A DNA stretch of 64,000 nucleotides, from the NCBI RefSeq assembly GCF_003330765.1, contig NZ_CP024903.1:1612001-1676000 (forward strand), written 5' to 3'. The notes under the pieces are model-generated. The model did not search any database. It was not told where the DNA came from and worked only from the letters and a program-made list of their open reading frames with translations. The DNA comes from Burkholderia pyrrocinia (GTDB lineage Bacteria > Pseudomonadota > Gammaproteobacteria > Burkholderiales > Burkholderiaceae). Below are positions 51,912-60,420 of this stretch, piece after piece (within the stretch, counting starts at the first letter, position 1; every line of letters starts with the position of its first letter). The position numbers and the translations under genes were made by a program.

Positions 51912-53102
51912 ATGAGTGCGCCGCCGTTCGCCGACTGGACGCTTGTGTTCCTGCAATGGCTGTATCGCGCGCAGGTCGCGCTGGCGCGCCTGCTGCACGC
52001 GGCCGGCCTGACCGGCGACGCCGACGGGCAGGCCGCGTGGCCGTGGGCGCACCGGATCGCGCTCGAGACGCTGCGCATCGACGCGGGGCTGACGCGGCAA
52101 CTGGCGTTCGCGTGCGCGGCGACGACGCTCGCCGCCCTGCTCGCCTGCATCGCGCTCGCTTCGCGCAAGTGGCGTTTTGCGTCGGCGATCGCCGCGCTGG
52201 CCGTTGCATGGTTCGCGCCGTGGCCGCCGCTGTCGCTGTGGCTTTCGCCCGCCGTGCCGACGAGTTTCCAGCGCGATCCCGCGCCGTTTTCCATATCGAA
52301 CGTCATGCGCGGCACGCACCTGTATGCGCAACACTGCGCGGCCTGCCACGGCGAGGACGGACGTGGCGAAGGGCCGCTCGCGGCCACGCTCGCGCACTGG
52401 CCGCCCACCTTTGCCGGCGCGCTGCTGGCCCGCCGCCTCGACGGCGAGTTGTTCTGGCGCGTGCGGCATGGCATGCGCGACGAACACGGCGCATCGACGA
52501 TGCCCGGCTTCGCCGCGACGCTCGACCCGCAGGACACCTGGGCCGTGCTCGATTATCTGAAAGCGCTCGCGGCCGGCAGCGGCGCGCAGGCCGAAGGAGC
52601 ATGGCCCGTGCCGGTCGCGTTGCCCGCGCTCGACGTGCGCTGCGGCAACGACACACCGCAGCCGCTCGAACGCTGGCGCGCCGGCCAGCGCGTGCGCATC
52701 GTCGCACTCGCGCCGGATGCGCTGCCGCCGCCCGAAGATGCGCGCTGGCAGACGCTGCTCGTGACGCCACACGGTGCGCGCGCGCAACCGGCGGGCAACC
52801 TCCGCGCGAACTGCGTCGCGGCGACGCCCGACGCGTGGCAGGCGTTCGCGACGATCGCGGGCGTGCCGGCCGACGCACTCGGCGGCACCCAGCTTCTCGC
52901 CGATCGTCGCGGCTGGCTGCGCGCGCGGGCACTGCCGGGCAGTGCCGGCTGGTCGGATGCCGATCTGCTGTGCCGCTCGGACACGGCGGCCCCGAAAAAC
53001 CCGCGAACCGTGCGCGCGACGAACGGCGATCCGCTGACCGCGCTGCTGCTGCGCGTCGACGCGGACCCCGTGCGCGACGTGCAGGCCGGGCTCCCGCACT
53101 GA
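51912..53102 (+). CDS. Membrane-anchored c-type cytochrome in a sulfonate operon
   Basis: 396 residues. N-terminal hydrophobic helices (about 63-83, LAFACAATTLAALLACIALAS, and about 88-112) lead to a periplasmic domain with one c-type heme motif, CAACH at 142-146 within HLYAQHCAACHGEDGRG. A Met axial ligand is plausible in GMRDEHGASTMPGF. The C-terminal half (residues 205-396) has no recognised domain, with Cys at 224, 303 and 357. It has no terminal oxidase partner here and sits 50 bp after the ATPase gene, so it likely feeds electrons to or from a periplasmic enzyme of the same pathway (inference). Confidence 0.82.
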   Translation: MSAPPFADWTLVFLQWLYRAQVALARLLHAAGLTGDADGQAAWPWAHRIALETLRIDAGLTRQLAFACAATTLAALLACIALASRKWRFASAIAALAVAWFAPWPPLSLWLSPAVPTSFQRDPAPFSISNVMRGTHLYAQHCAACHGEDGRGEGPLAATLAHWPPTFAGALLARRLDGELFWRVRHGMRDEHGASTMPGFAATLDPQDTWAVLDYLKALAAGSGAQAEGAWPVPVALPALDVRCGNDTPQPLERWRAGQRVRIVALAPDALPPPEDARWQTLLVTPHGARAQPAGNLRANCVAATPDAWQAFATIAGVPADALGGTQLLADRRGWLRARALPGSAGWSDADLLCRSDTAAPKNPRTVRATNGDPLTALLLRVDADPVRDVQAGLPH

Positions 53103-53139
53103 ATTCCCGAACCTTTCTTCCAACCGACCCGACTTCACG

Positions 53140-54093
53140 ATGAATCCGTCCCGACGCCATTTCCTCGCGCAGGCGAGCGCCCTCGCCACCGTCGCCGCGG
53201 CCCCGGCCGCGCTGCGCGCGCAATCGGGCGCACGGCCGCTGCTGCGCGCCGGCGACCAGAAAGGCGGGCTGCGCGCACTGCTCGAAGCGGCCGGCGAACT
53301 GAGCGGCCTCACGTACGACATCGCGTGGACCGAGTTCCCGGCCGCCGCACCGCTCGCCGAAGCACTGAACGCGGCCGCCGTCGACTGCGGACCGATCGGC
53401 GACGCGCCGGTGATCTTCGCGCTCGCGTCGGGCGCACGCATCAAGGTGATCGGCGCGAACCGTTCCGATCCGTACGGCACGGCCGTGCTCGTGCGACCCG
53501 ACTCGGCGCTGAAAGGTGCGGCCGACCTGAAGGGCAAGCGTATCGGCACCACGCGCGGCTCGATCGGCCATTTCGTCACGCTGAAGGCTCTCGACGCAGC
53601 CGGCCTGCCGCCCGATGCCGTGTCGTTCCGCTTCCTGTCGCCGGCCGACACGATGCTCGCGCTCGCGACCGGATCGATCGACGCATGGGCGACGTGGGAA
53701 CCCTATACCGCGCTCGCCGAAACGAGCGGCCGCGCGCGCGTGCTCGTCAACGGCCGCGGGCTGTGGTCGGGCCTCAGCTATGTCGCGGCGACCGACGCGG
53801 CGATCGCGTCGAAGCGCGACGTATTGCACGACTTCCTGCAGCGCATCGTGCGCGCGCAGGCGTGGTCATACCGGCATGTCGACGCGTATTCCGCCGCGCT
53901 CGCGCGCATCATCGGCATTCCGCAGGCCGCCGCGAAGCTGCAGTTCGAGCGCCGGAACACGCGCTGGCAGCCGATCGATGCGACGGTGATCGCCGGGCAG
54001 CAGCGCACGGCCGACTTCTACCTGAAGGCCGGACTGCTGCGCCAGCCGCTCGACGTGCGTACGACGTTCGACCCCGGCTTCCCGCTCGCGTAA
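53140..54093 (+). CDS. Second sulfonate-type ABC binding protein
   Basis: 317 residues. The Tat-like signal MNPSRRHFLAQASALATVAAAPAALRAQ precedes an SsuA/TauA-type domain (DCGPIGDAPVIFALASGARIKVIGANRSDPYG, then KGKRIGTTRGSIGHFVTLKAL). It differs clearly from the first binding protein and is 37 bp after the cytochrome. With one permease in the operon, it may widen ligand range for the same transporter or act as a sensor (inference). Confidence 0.9.
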   Translation: MNPSRRHFLAQASALATVAAAPAALRAQSGARPLLRAGDQKGGLRALLEAAGELSGLTYDIAWTEFPAAAPLAEALNAAAVDCGPIGDAPVIFALASGARIKVIGANRSDPYGTAVLVRPDSALKGAADLKGKRIGTTRGSIGHFVTLKALDAAGLPPDAVSFRFLSPADTMLALATGSIDAWATWEPYTALAETSGRARVLVNGRGLWSGLSYVAATDAAIASKRDVLHDFLQRIVRAQAWSYRHVDAYSAALARIIGIPQAAAKLQFERRNTRWQPIDATVIAGQQRTADFYLKAGLLRQPLDVRTTFDPGFPLA

Positions 54094-54186
54094 CCGGCCG
54101 CGCGGCGGTGCGCAACCGCCCGAACGGCTTGGGCACGATCTGGCACAATCGCGTTTTGACTATCCTCGTCATTCGAAGCCAGCGCC

Positions 54187-55053
54187 ATGCCAGCCATCAG
54201 CGAACTTTTCGTCTATCCGATCAAATCCTGCGCCGGCATCGCGCTGTCGCGCGCGCAACTGCTCGAAACGGGCCTTGCCTACGACCGCCACTGGCTGATC
54301 ACCGACCCCGACGGGCAGATGATCACGCAGCGCACGCACCCGCGCCTTGCGCTGATCCGCACCGCGCTCGACAGCGATGCGCTCGTGCTGAACGCGCCGG
54401 GCATGCGCGAAATCCGCACGCCGCTCGACGGCCACGCGTCTCCCGCCACCCCGAAAATGGCCGCGACCGTCTGGCGCGACACCGTCGACGCGATCGACAC
54501 CGGCGCCGAAACGGCCGCCTGGCTCACCGAATTCCTCGGCGTGCCCACAAAGCTCGTGCGCTTCGGGCCTGACGCGCGCCGTGCCTGCAATCGCAAATGG
54601 ACGGGCGAGATCGATACGCACACGCAGTTCGCGGACGGCTATCCACTGCTCGTGATCGGACAGTCGTCGCTCGACGACCTGAACGCACGGCTCGTCGCGA
54701 AAGGCGCACCGGCGATTCCGATGAACCGCTTCCGCCCGAACATCGTCGTGTCGGATCTCGATGCCTACGAAGAGGATTTCGTCGAACACCTCGACACCGA
54801 AGGCGCGACGCCGGTGCGGCTGCGCCTCGTGAAACTGTGCACGCGCTGCCCGATGCCGACGATCGACCAGGTCACCGGCGCGCCCGATCCCGCATGGCCG
54901 CACGAGCCGACCGACACGATGCAGGTCTATCGCGCGAACCCCAACTACGACGACGCGCTGACGTTCGGCATCAACGCGATCGTCGTCGAAGGTGCCGGGG
55001 CGTGGCTCGAAATCGGCCAGTCGGTCGAAGCGGAGCTCGGATTCGGCGATTGA
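54187..55053 (+). CDS. MOSC-domain protein
   Basis: 288 residues: an N-terminal MOSC_N barrel (LFVYPIKSCAGIALS) and a MOSC domain with RPNIVVSDLDAYEED and KLCTRCPMPTIDQVTG, carrying the conserved Cys of the mARC/YcbX sulfurase family. It probably binds molybdenum cofactor and reduces N-hydroxylated compounds, like YcbX. It follows the second binding protein by 93 bp and may be independent. Confidence 0.9.
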   Translation: MPAISELFVYPIKSCAGIALSRAQLLETGLAYDRHWLITDPDGQMITQRTHPRLALIRTALDSDALVLNAPGMREIRTPLDGHASPATPKMAATVWRDTVDAIDTGAETAAWLTEFLGVPTKLVRFGPDARRACNRKWTGEIDTHTQFADGYPLLVIGQSSLDDLNARLVAKGAPAIPMNRFRPNIVVSDLDAYEEDFVEHLDTEGATPVRLRLVKLCTRCPMPTIDQVTGAPDPAWPHEPTDTMQVYRANPNYDDALTFGINAIVVEGAGAWLEIGQSVEAELGFGD

Positions 55054-55147
55054 GCCGCGCTCACGGAACCACTCGCACAATCGGATAACCGTCGACGCCA
55101 GGAAGCAGCCGCTCACGACCCGCCGCTTCCCGCATCGTCACGCGCGA

Positions 55148-56566
55148 TTACGCGGCGCGCGGCTCCGCTTCGTTCGCCACGGGCAGCCGGATCGTCACGA
55201 CCAACCCGCCGCCCGCCGCATCGGCCAGCGCCACGCTGCCCTGATGCACGCGCGCGACCTCCCGCACGATCGACAGCCCGAGCCCCGTCCCTTCGACCGT
55301 CTGCGTCTTGCTGCCGCGATGGAAGCGCTCGAACACCGCGTCGCGTTCGTCGGCCGGAATGCCCGGCCCGTTGTCGATCACGTCGAGCCGCGCATGCTCG
55401 CCGTCGCGCGACACGCGCACCGTGATCACCGCGCGGTCGCCCGCATAGCGGATCGCGTTGTCGATCAGGTTGCCGATCATCTCGCCGAGCAGGTCGGGCT
55501 GCCCATGCACGTCGACGTCGGCCTCGTGCTCGAAGCCGAGATCGATGTCGCGCGCGCGTGCGACGGGCGACCAGTCGAGCGTCACACTGCGTGCGAGCCG
55601 GTACAGCGCGACCGGCTTGTGCGCGACCGCATGGCCGCTGTCCGAATCGAGCCGCGACAGCGACAGCAGTTGCTGGACGATCTTCGCGGCCTGTCGCACC
55701 GCGCCGTTCGCGCGCCGCAGGTGCCCGTTCGCGCGCGGTTGCTCGTCGGGCCGCAGCGCGAGTTCGACGCCGGCCTGCACGGCCGCGAGCGGCGTCTTCA
55801 GTTGATGAGCCGCATCCGCGAAGAAGCGGCGCCGCGCGACCTGCATCCGCTGCGTGCGCCCGATATACTGGTTGATCGAATCGACGAGCGGCGCCAACTC
55901 GCTCGGCATCGCGCCGGTGTCGAGCGGCGTCGGGTCGTCCTCGCTGCGCGCGGCGACCGTCGCCGACAGCCGGTTCAACGGCCGCAGCCCGCGCCCGACA
56001 CCGAGCCAGACGATCCCGAGCGCGAGCACAACCAGCAGCCCTTCCTGCAGCAGCGACCCCACCAGGATCTCGCGCGCGAGCGCCTGGCGCGCCTCGATCG
56101 TCTCGCCGACCATCACCCACACGATGCGCGACTGCGCGGTCGGCACGTCGTGCACCGGGATGCGCAGCGCGGCCATCCGCAATTGCTCGCCGCGATAGAC
56201 GACGTCGTAGTAGCGCGTGACGAACAGCGCGCCGTCGCCCGCGTCGCGCCCCAGCGGCAGAGGCAGGTCCGGGTAGCCGGTGATCGTGTGGCCGTTGTCC
56301 TGGCGGATCAGGTAGTAGATCTTGCCGCCGTCGCTCGATTCGAGCATTTCGAGCGCGAGATACGGCAGGTCGACCTCGATCTCGCCGTCGTTGAGCCGCA
56401 CGCCTTCGCGGATCGACTTCAGCGACGACGACAGCGTGCGGTCGAACGCGACGTGCGCGGCGCTCATCGCGCGCTGGTACGTGAGCCACGAATCGAGCGC
56501 GAGCAGCCCGAGCAGCGGCAGCAGCAGCCACAGCGCGACCTGGGTGCGCAGGTTCGGACGCTTCAT
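55148..56566 (-). CDS. Sensor histidine kinase, TctE-like
   Basis: 472 residues from the second ATG at 56566 (GGGAGG 4 nt upstream; an ATG at 56569 is the alternative, and further upstream the frame is repeat DNA). TM1 is near 11-28, a periplasmic sensor to about 165, TM2 near 170-192. The H-box is ADAAHQLKTPLAAVQAG (His254), followed by N-box NLIDNAIRYAG and G-box GTGLGLSIVREVARVH. The His-Gln-Leu-Lys-Thr form of the H-box is that of the TctE/QseC group. Response regulator gene upstream on the same strand. Confidence 0.9.
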   Translation of the reverse strand: MKRPNLRTQVALWLLLPLLGLLALDSWLTYQRAMSAAHVAFDRTLSSSLKSIREGVRLNDGEIEVDLPYLALEMLESSDGGKIYYLIRQDNGHTITGYPDLPLPLGRDAGDGALFVTRYYDVVYRGEQLRMAALRIPVHDVPTAQSRIVWVMVGETIEARQALAREILVGSLLQEGLLVVLALGIVWLGVGRGLRPLNRLSATVAARSEDDPTPLDTGAMPSELAPLVDSINQYIGRTQRMQVARRRFFADAAHQLKTPLAAVQAGVELALRPDEQPRANGHLRRANGAVRQAAKIVQQLLSLSRLDSDSGHAVAHKPVALYRLARSVTLDWSPVARARDIDLGFEHEADVDVHGQPDLLGEMIGNLIDNAIRYAGDRAVITVRVSRDGEHARLDVIDNGPGIPADERDAVFERFHRGSKTQTVEGTGLGLSIVREVARVHQGSVALADAAGGGLVVTIRLPVANEAEPRAA

Positions 56567-56580
56567 CATGCCTCCCGCCG

Positions 56581-56651
56581 GGCCGCCCCAAGGGAGGCGT
56601 GCGCCCCCTCGGGGGGCAGCGAACAAAAGTGAGCGTGGGGGTTGTAACTCA
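56581..56651 (-). repeat. Dispersed C/G-rich repeat between response regulator and kinase genes
   Basis: The second copy of the element seen inside the RND gene at 8994-9064. Here it spans the whole gap between the two-component genes: its end supplies the response-regulator stop codon (56649-56651), and the kinase ribosome site lies just beyond its other end. Confidence 0.75.
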
Positions 56652-57320
56652 TACCGCCTTGGCTTCGAGCAGATACCCCAGCCCGCGCAACGTGACGATC
56701 GCGATGCCCGTGTTTTCGAGCTTCTTCCTCAGCCGGTACACGTAGATCTCGATCGCGTCGGCATTGACCGACTCGTCGAGCCCGAAGATCTTCTCCGACA
56801 GCGTTTCCTTGTTGATCGCGCGGCCGTTGCGCAGGATCAGCACCTCGAGTACCGAGCGCTCGCGCGGCGTGAGCGACAGCGGCTCGCCCGCGAGATGAAA
56901 GCTGCGGTCGATACTGTCATACGAAAGCGGCCCGCATTCGACCCGCGAATGCTCGTGGCCGAGACTGCGCCGGATCAGCGCACGGGCGCGCGCCTCCAGT
57001 TCGGTCAGCTCGAACGGCTTCGCGAGATAGTCGTCGGCGCCGAGATCGAGCCCCTTGACACGGTCCTCGACCGACCCGTGCGCGGTGAGGATCAGCACCG
57101 GCACCGGATTGCGGCGCGCGCGCAAGCGCCGCAGCACCTCCAGCCCGTCGAGCTTCGGCAGCCCGAGATCGAGGATCACCAGCGCGTAATCCTGCGTGCG
57201 CAGCACGTGGTCCGCCGCCTCCCCGTCCGCCATGTGATCGACCGCGAAGCGCGCGGCGCTCAGCGCGTCGTTCAACGACTGGGCCAGGTTCGGATTGTCT
57301 TCGACGAGCAGCACACGCAT
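56649..57320 (-). CDS. OmpR-family response regulator, TctD-like
   Basis: 223 residues. Receiver: acidic pocket EDN, phosphoacceptor Asp51 in VILDLGLPKLDG, Thr/Lys switch in LTAHGS and LAKPFEL. The winged helix ends in TLRGLGYLLEAKAV. ATG 57320 starts MRVLLVEDN. It is divergent from the AfuA-like binding-protein gene, 125 bp apart, with OmpR-type direct repeats between. The final residues KAV and stop come at the edge of the repeat element. Confidence 0.92.
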   Translation of the reverse strand: MRVLLVEDNPNLAQSLNDALSAARFAVDHMADGEAADHVLRTQDYALVILDLGLPKLDGLEVLRRLRARRNPVPVLILTAHGSVEDRVKGLDLGADDYLAKPFELTELEARARALIRRSLGHEHSRVECGPLSYDSIDRSFHLAGEPLSLTPRERSVLEVLILRNGRAINKETLSEKIFGLDESVNADAIEIYVYRLRKKLENTGIAIVTLRGLGYLLEAKAV

Positions 57321-57369
57321 GGGGACCTCGGGAAATCCATGACACAAAGGACGCTATTGTGAACCGAAA

Positions 57370-57386
57370 TGAAAGCAGGCTGAAAG
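57370..57386. promoter_or_regulatory. Direct-repeat site for the TctD-like regulator
   Basis: TGAAAG at 57370 and again at 57381, exactly 11 bp apart (one helical turn), in the divergent promoter region. OmpR-family regulators bind tandem repeats with this period. It is placed to control both the two-component genes and the transporter operon. Confidence 0.55.
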
Positions 57387-57445
57387 TACCCCGCAATTAA
57401 CATCCGCGTCACTCGAACAACATCTATACGTAACTGGAGGAAGAC

Positions 57446-58546
57446 ATGCCGTTTGCACCGAAGCAGCTCGCCGCCGCGCTGGCGGTCGTTCTGGGCACTG
57501 CCGCCGGCAGCGCCGCCGCGCAGGTTCCGGCCGGGTATCCGGGTAACTACCAAGGCGTGATCGATGCCGCGAAGAAGGAAGGCAAGCTGATCGTCTACTC
57601 GACCACCGACACGGGCCTCGTGCGTCCGCTGATCAAGGACTTCGAAAGCCTGTACGGCGTCAAGGTCGAGTACAACGACATGAACAGCACCGAGCTGTAC
57701 AACCGCTACATCAGCGAGAACGCGGCGAGCAGCACCAGCGCCGACGTGCTGTGGAGCTCGGCGATGGACCTGCAGGTCAAGCTCGTCAACGACGGCCTGA
57801 TGGCGTCCTACGATTCGCCCGAAAGCCCGAACGTGCCGCAATGGGCGCAATACCAGAAGCAGGCGTACGGCACGACATTCGAGCCGCTCGCGATCGTCTA
57901 CAACAAGCGCCTGATCCCCGAGAACGAAGTGCCGACGACGCGCGCCGACCTGATCAAGCTCCTCACCACGCAAACCGACAAGTTCAAGGGCAAGGTCACG
58001 ACCTACGACATCGAGAAATCGGGCGTCGGCTTCAACTACCTGACGCAGGACGCCCACGTGAACGAGAAGGTCACGTGGGAACTCGTGAAGGCGATCGGCG
58101 CGACCGGCCCGAAGCTGCAGTCGAGCACGGGCGCGATGATGGAGCGGATCTCGTCGGGCGAGAACCTGATCGGCTACAACATCATCGGGTCGTACGCCTA
58201 TGCCAAGGCGAAGAAAGACAAGTCGATCGGCTATGTGTTTCCGAAGGACTACACGCAGGTCGTGAGCCGCCTCGCCACGGTCTCGAAGAAGGCGAAGAAC
58301 CCGAACGCCGCGAAACTGTGGGTCGACTACCTGCTGTCGAAGCGTGGCCAGACGCTGATCGCGAACCAGGCGAACCTGTACGCGATCCGCGCGGACGTGA
58401 CCGGCGAAACGTCGGCCGCGAGCCTCACTAAGGAACTCGGCGATTCGCTGAAGCCGATCCAGATCGGCACCGGCCTGCTCGTCTATCTCGACCAGTCGAA
58501 GCGGCTTGCTTTCCTGAAGCAATGGCAGCAGTCGATCAAGCGCTGA
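57446..58546 (+). CDS. AfuA/FbpA-like ABC substrate-binding protein
   Basis: 366 residues. A signal peptide (LAAALAVVLGTAAGSAAAQ) is followed by the periplasmic binding type 2 pattern AAKKEGKLIVYSTTDTGLVRPLIKDFE and DVLWSSAMDLQVKLVNDG. Homologues are often labelled iron(III) binders, but AfuA-type members bind sugar phosphates, and other group members bind phosphonates or carboxylates. No ferric-site Tyr-Tyr pair is evident near the C-terminus. GGAGG is 5-6 nt before ATG. Confidence 0.88.
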   Translation: MPFAPKQLAAALAVVLGTAAGSAAAQVPAGYPGNYQGVIDAAKKEGKLIVYSTTDTGLVRPLIKDFESLYGVKVEYNDMNSTELYNRYISENAASSTSADVLWSSAMDLQVKLVNDGLMASYDSPESPNVPQWAQYQKQAYGTTFEPLAIVYNKRLIPENEVPTTRADLIKLLTTQTDKFKGKVTTYDIEKSGVGFNYLTQDAHVNEKVTWELVKAIGATGPKLQSSTGAMMERISSGENLIGYNIIGSYAYAKAKKDKSIGYVFPKDYTQVVSRLATVSKKAKNPNAAKLWVDYLLSKRGQTLIANQANLYAIRADVTGETSAASLTKELGDSLKPIQIGTGLLVYLDQSKRLAFLKQWQQSIKR

Positions 58547-58560
58547 TCCGCTGACCGGCC

Positions 58561-58589
58561 GGCCGCCCCGGAACCTTGCCCGGGCGGCC
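58561..58589 (+). terminator. Attenuator hairpin between binding protein and permease
   Basis: GGCCGCCC (58561-58568) pairs with GGGCGGCC (58582-58589), followed by CCCTTTCC. It lacks a strong T run. A partial terminator here would give the usual excess of binding protein over permease. Confidence 0.45.
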
Positions 58590-58615
58590 CCTTTCCCCTT
58601 ACCGACTTCCTAGAG

Positions 58616-58635
58616 GCGGCCATCCGGATGGCCGC
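58616..58635. repeat. Perfect 20-bp palindrome before the permease gene
   Basis: GCGGCCATCCGGATGGCCGC reads the same on both strands, 12 bp before the permease ATG and around its ribosome-binding region. It could be an operator or an RNA hairpin that restrains translation. Confidence 0.6.
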
Positions 58636-58647
58636 AGGGGCGAACTC

Positions 58648-60420
58648 ATGCTTTCAACCAGCACACGCGGAACGGCGCCGCCCGTTCCGCCCACCACCGG
58701 CCAGGGCGGCGCGATTCCCGCGCTGCCGGTCAACAGCCTGCAGCCGCTCACCGGCATGCTGCGCTGGATCGTCGTCGCGGTGCTGACCGTCGCGGTCGCG
58801 CTGCCGCTCGGCTTCATCCTGTTCCAGAGCCTGCTGTCCGCGCCGTTCTTCGACGCGAACAAGACGCTCGGCATCGAAGGCTTCCGCTTCATCTTCAACG
58901 ATCCCGACTTCTGGTCGGCCGTGAAGAACTCCTTCATCATCGCCGGCGGGATGCTGTTCATCTCGATCCCGCTCGGCGGCATCCTCGCGTTCCTGATGGT
59001 GCGCACCGACCTGCCCGCCCGCCGCTGGCTCGAACCGCTGCTGCTCACGCCGGTGTTCGTGTCGCCGATGGTGCTCGCGTTCGGCTACGTGGTCGCGGCC
59101 GGCCCGGTCGGCTTCTACTCCGTGTGGTTCAAGGAACTGTTCGGATTGCAAAGCGTGCCCTGGAACGTGTACTCGATCTTCGCGATCACGGTGATCGTCG
59201 GCCTCACGCACGTGCCGCACGTGTACCTGTACTCGTCGGCCGCGCTGCGCAACCTCGGCTCGGACGTCGAGGAAGCCGCCCGCGTGGCGGGCGCGCGCCC
59301 GTTCCGCGTCGCGCTCGACGTGAGCCTGCCGATGACGATGCCCGCGCTGCTGTTCGCCGGCGTGCTGGTGTTCTTCCTCGGCTTCGAAGTGTTCGGGCTG
59401 CCGCTCGTGCTCGGCGATCCGGAAGGCCACCTCGTGCTCGCGACCTACCTGTACAAGCTGACCAACAAGCTCGGCGTGCCGTCGTATCACCTGATGGCCG
59501 CGGTTGCCGTGTGCATCGTCGCGATCACGTTCCCGCTCGTGCTGCTGCAGCGCCGCCTGCTGAAAACCGCGAACCGCTTCGTCACCGTGAAGGGCAAGGC
59601 CGGCCGCGCGACGGTGCTGCCGCTCGGCGTGTGGCGCTGGGTCGCGCTCGCGATCGTCGCGCTGTGGCTCATGCTGACCGTGATCGTGCCGATCTCGGGC
59701 ATCGTGCTGCGTGCGTTCGTGACCAACTGGGGCGAAGGCGTGGCGCTCGCCGAAGTGCTGACGCTGTCGAACTTCACCGAACTGTTCGAGCAGGACAACC
59801 TCGTGCGCGCGATCGTGAACACGCTCGGCATCGGTGTGATCGGCGGCGCCGTCGCGGTCGGCTTCTACTCGCTCGTCGCGTTCGCCGGCCATCGCCGCAA
59901 CGACTGGGCGACGAAGCTGCTCGACTATCTCGTGCTGCTGCCGCGTGCGGTGCCCGGCCTGCTCGCCGGTCTCGCGTTCCTGTGGATCTTCCTGTTCGTG
60001 CCGGGCCTGCGCGAGCTGAAGAACTCGATGTGGAGCATCTGGATCGCGTACACGGTCGTGTGGCTCGCGTACGGGATGCGGCTGATCCAGAGCGCGCTGC
60101 TGCAGGTCGGCCCCGAACTCGAGGAAGCCGGCCGCAGCGTCGGCGCGACGCGCAGCCGCGTGTCGCTCGACGTGACGCTGCCGCTCGTGCGCTTCGGCCT
60201 GCTCGCCGCGTGGCTGCTGATCTTCATGATCTTCGAGCGCGAATACTCGACCGCCGTCTACCTGCTGTCGCCCGGCACCGAAGTGATCGGCGCGCTGCTC
60301 GTGTCGCTGTGGGCGACCGGCGCCGTCGACCAGGTCGCCGCGCTCTCTGTCATCAACATCGCGATGGTCGGCGCCGGTCTCGGCGTGGCCCTGCGTTTCG
60401 GAGTGAAACTTCATGGATAA
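58648..60420 (+). CDS. Double-domain ABC permease (AfuB/FbpB-like)
   Basis: 590 residues with two fused BinPDT permease halves, each with about six helices and an EAA-like loop (DVEEAARVAGARPFRVALDVSLP near residue 210 and LEEAGRSVGATRSRVSLDVTLP near 492). This is the fused-permease type used by Fbp/Afu importers. ATG 58648 was selected over a longer frame because of the hydrophobic start about 40 residues later and GGGG upstream. It overlaps the ATPase start by 8 bp. Confidence 0.9.
   Translation: MLSTSTRGTAPPVPPTTGQGGAIPALPVNSLQPLTGMLRWIVVAVLTVAVALPLGFILFQSLLSAPFFDANKTLGIEGFRFIFNDPDFWSAVKNSFIIAGGMLFISIPLGGILAFLMVRTDLPARRWLEPLLLTPVFVSPMVLAFGYVVAAGPVGFYSVWFKELFGLQSVPWNVYSIFAITVIVGLTHVPHVYLYSSAALRNLGSDVEEAARVAGARPFRVALDVSLPMTMPALLFAGVLVFFLGFEVFGLPLVLGDPEGHLVLATYLYKLTNKLGVPSYHLMAAVAVCIVAITFPLVLLQRRLLKTANRFVTVKGKAGRATVLPLGVWRWVALAIVALWLMLTVIVPISGIVLRAFVTNWGEGVALAEVLTLSNFTELFEQDNLVRAIVNTLGIGVIGGAVAVGFYSLVAFAGHRRNDWATKLLDYLVLLPRAVPGLLAGLAFLWIFLFVPGLRELKNSMWSIWIAYTVVWLAYGMRLIQSALLQVGPELEEAGRSVGATRSRVSLDVTLPLVRFGLLAAWLLIFMIFEREYSTAVYLLSPGTEVIGALLVSLWATGAVDQVAALSVINIAMVGAGLGVALRFGVKLHG

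Noticed and set aside
56570..56626. Kinase start at 56626 adding about 19-20 residues
   Set aside because: The added residues come entirely from the dispersed repeat; the ATG pair at 56566/56569 with GGGAGG is the natural start.
57446..58546. Naming the binding protein as a ferric iron transporter
   Set aside because: The resemblance to FbpA is at family level only; no Tyr-Tyr iron site or Fur-like box was seen.
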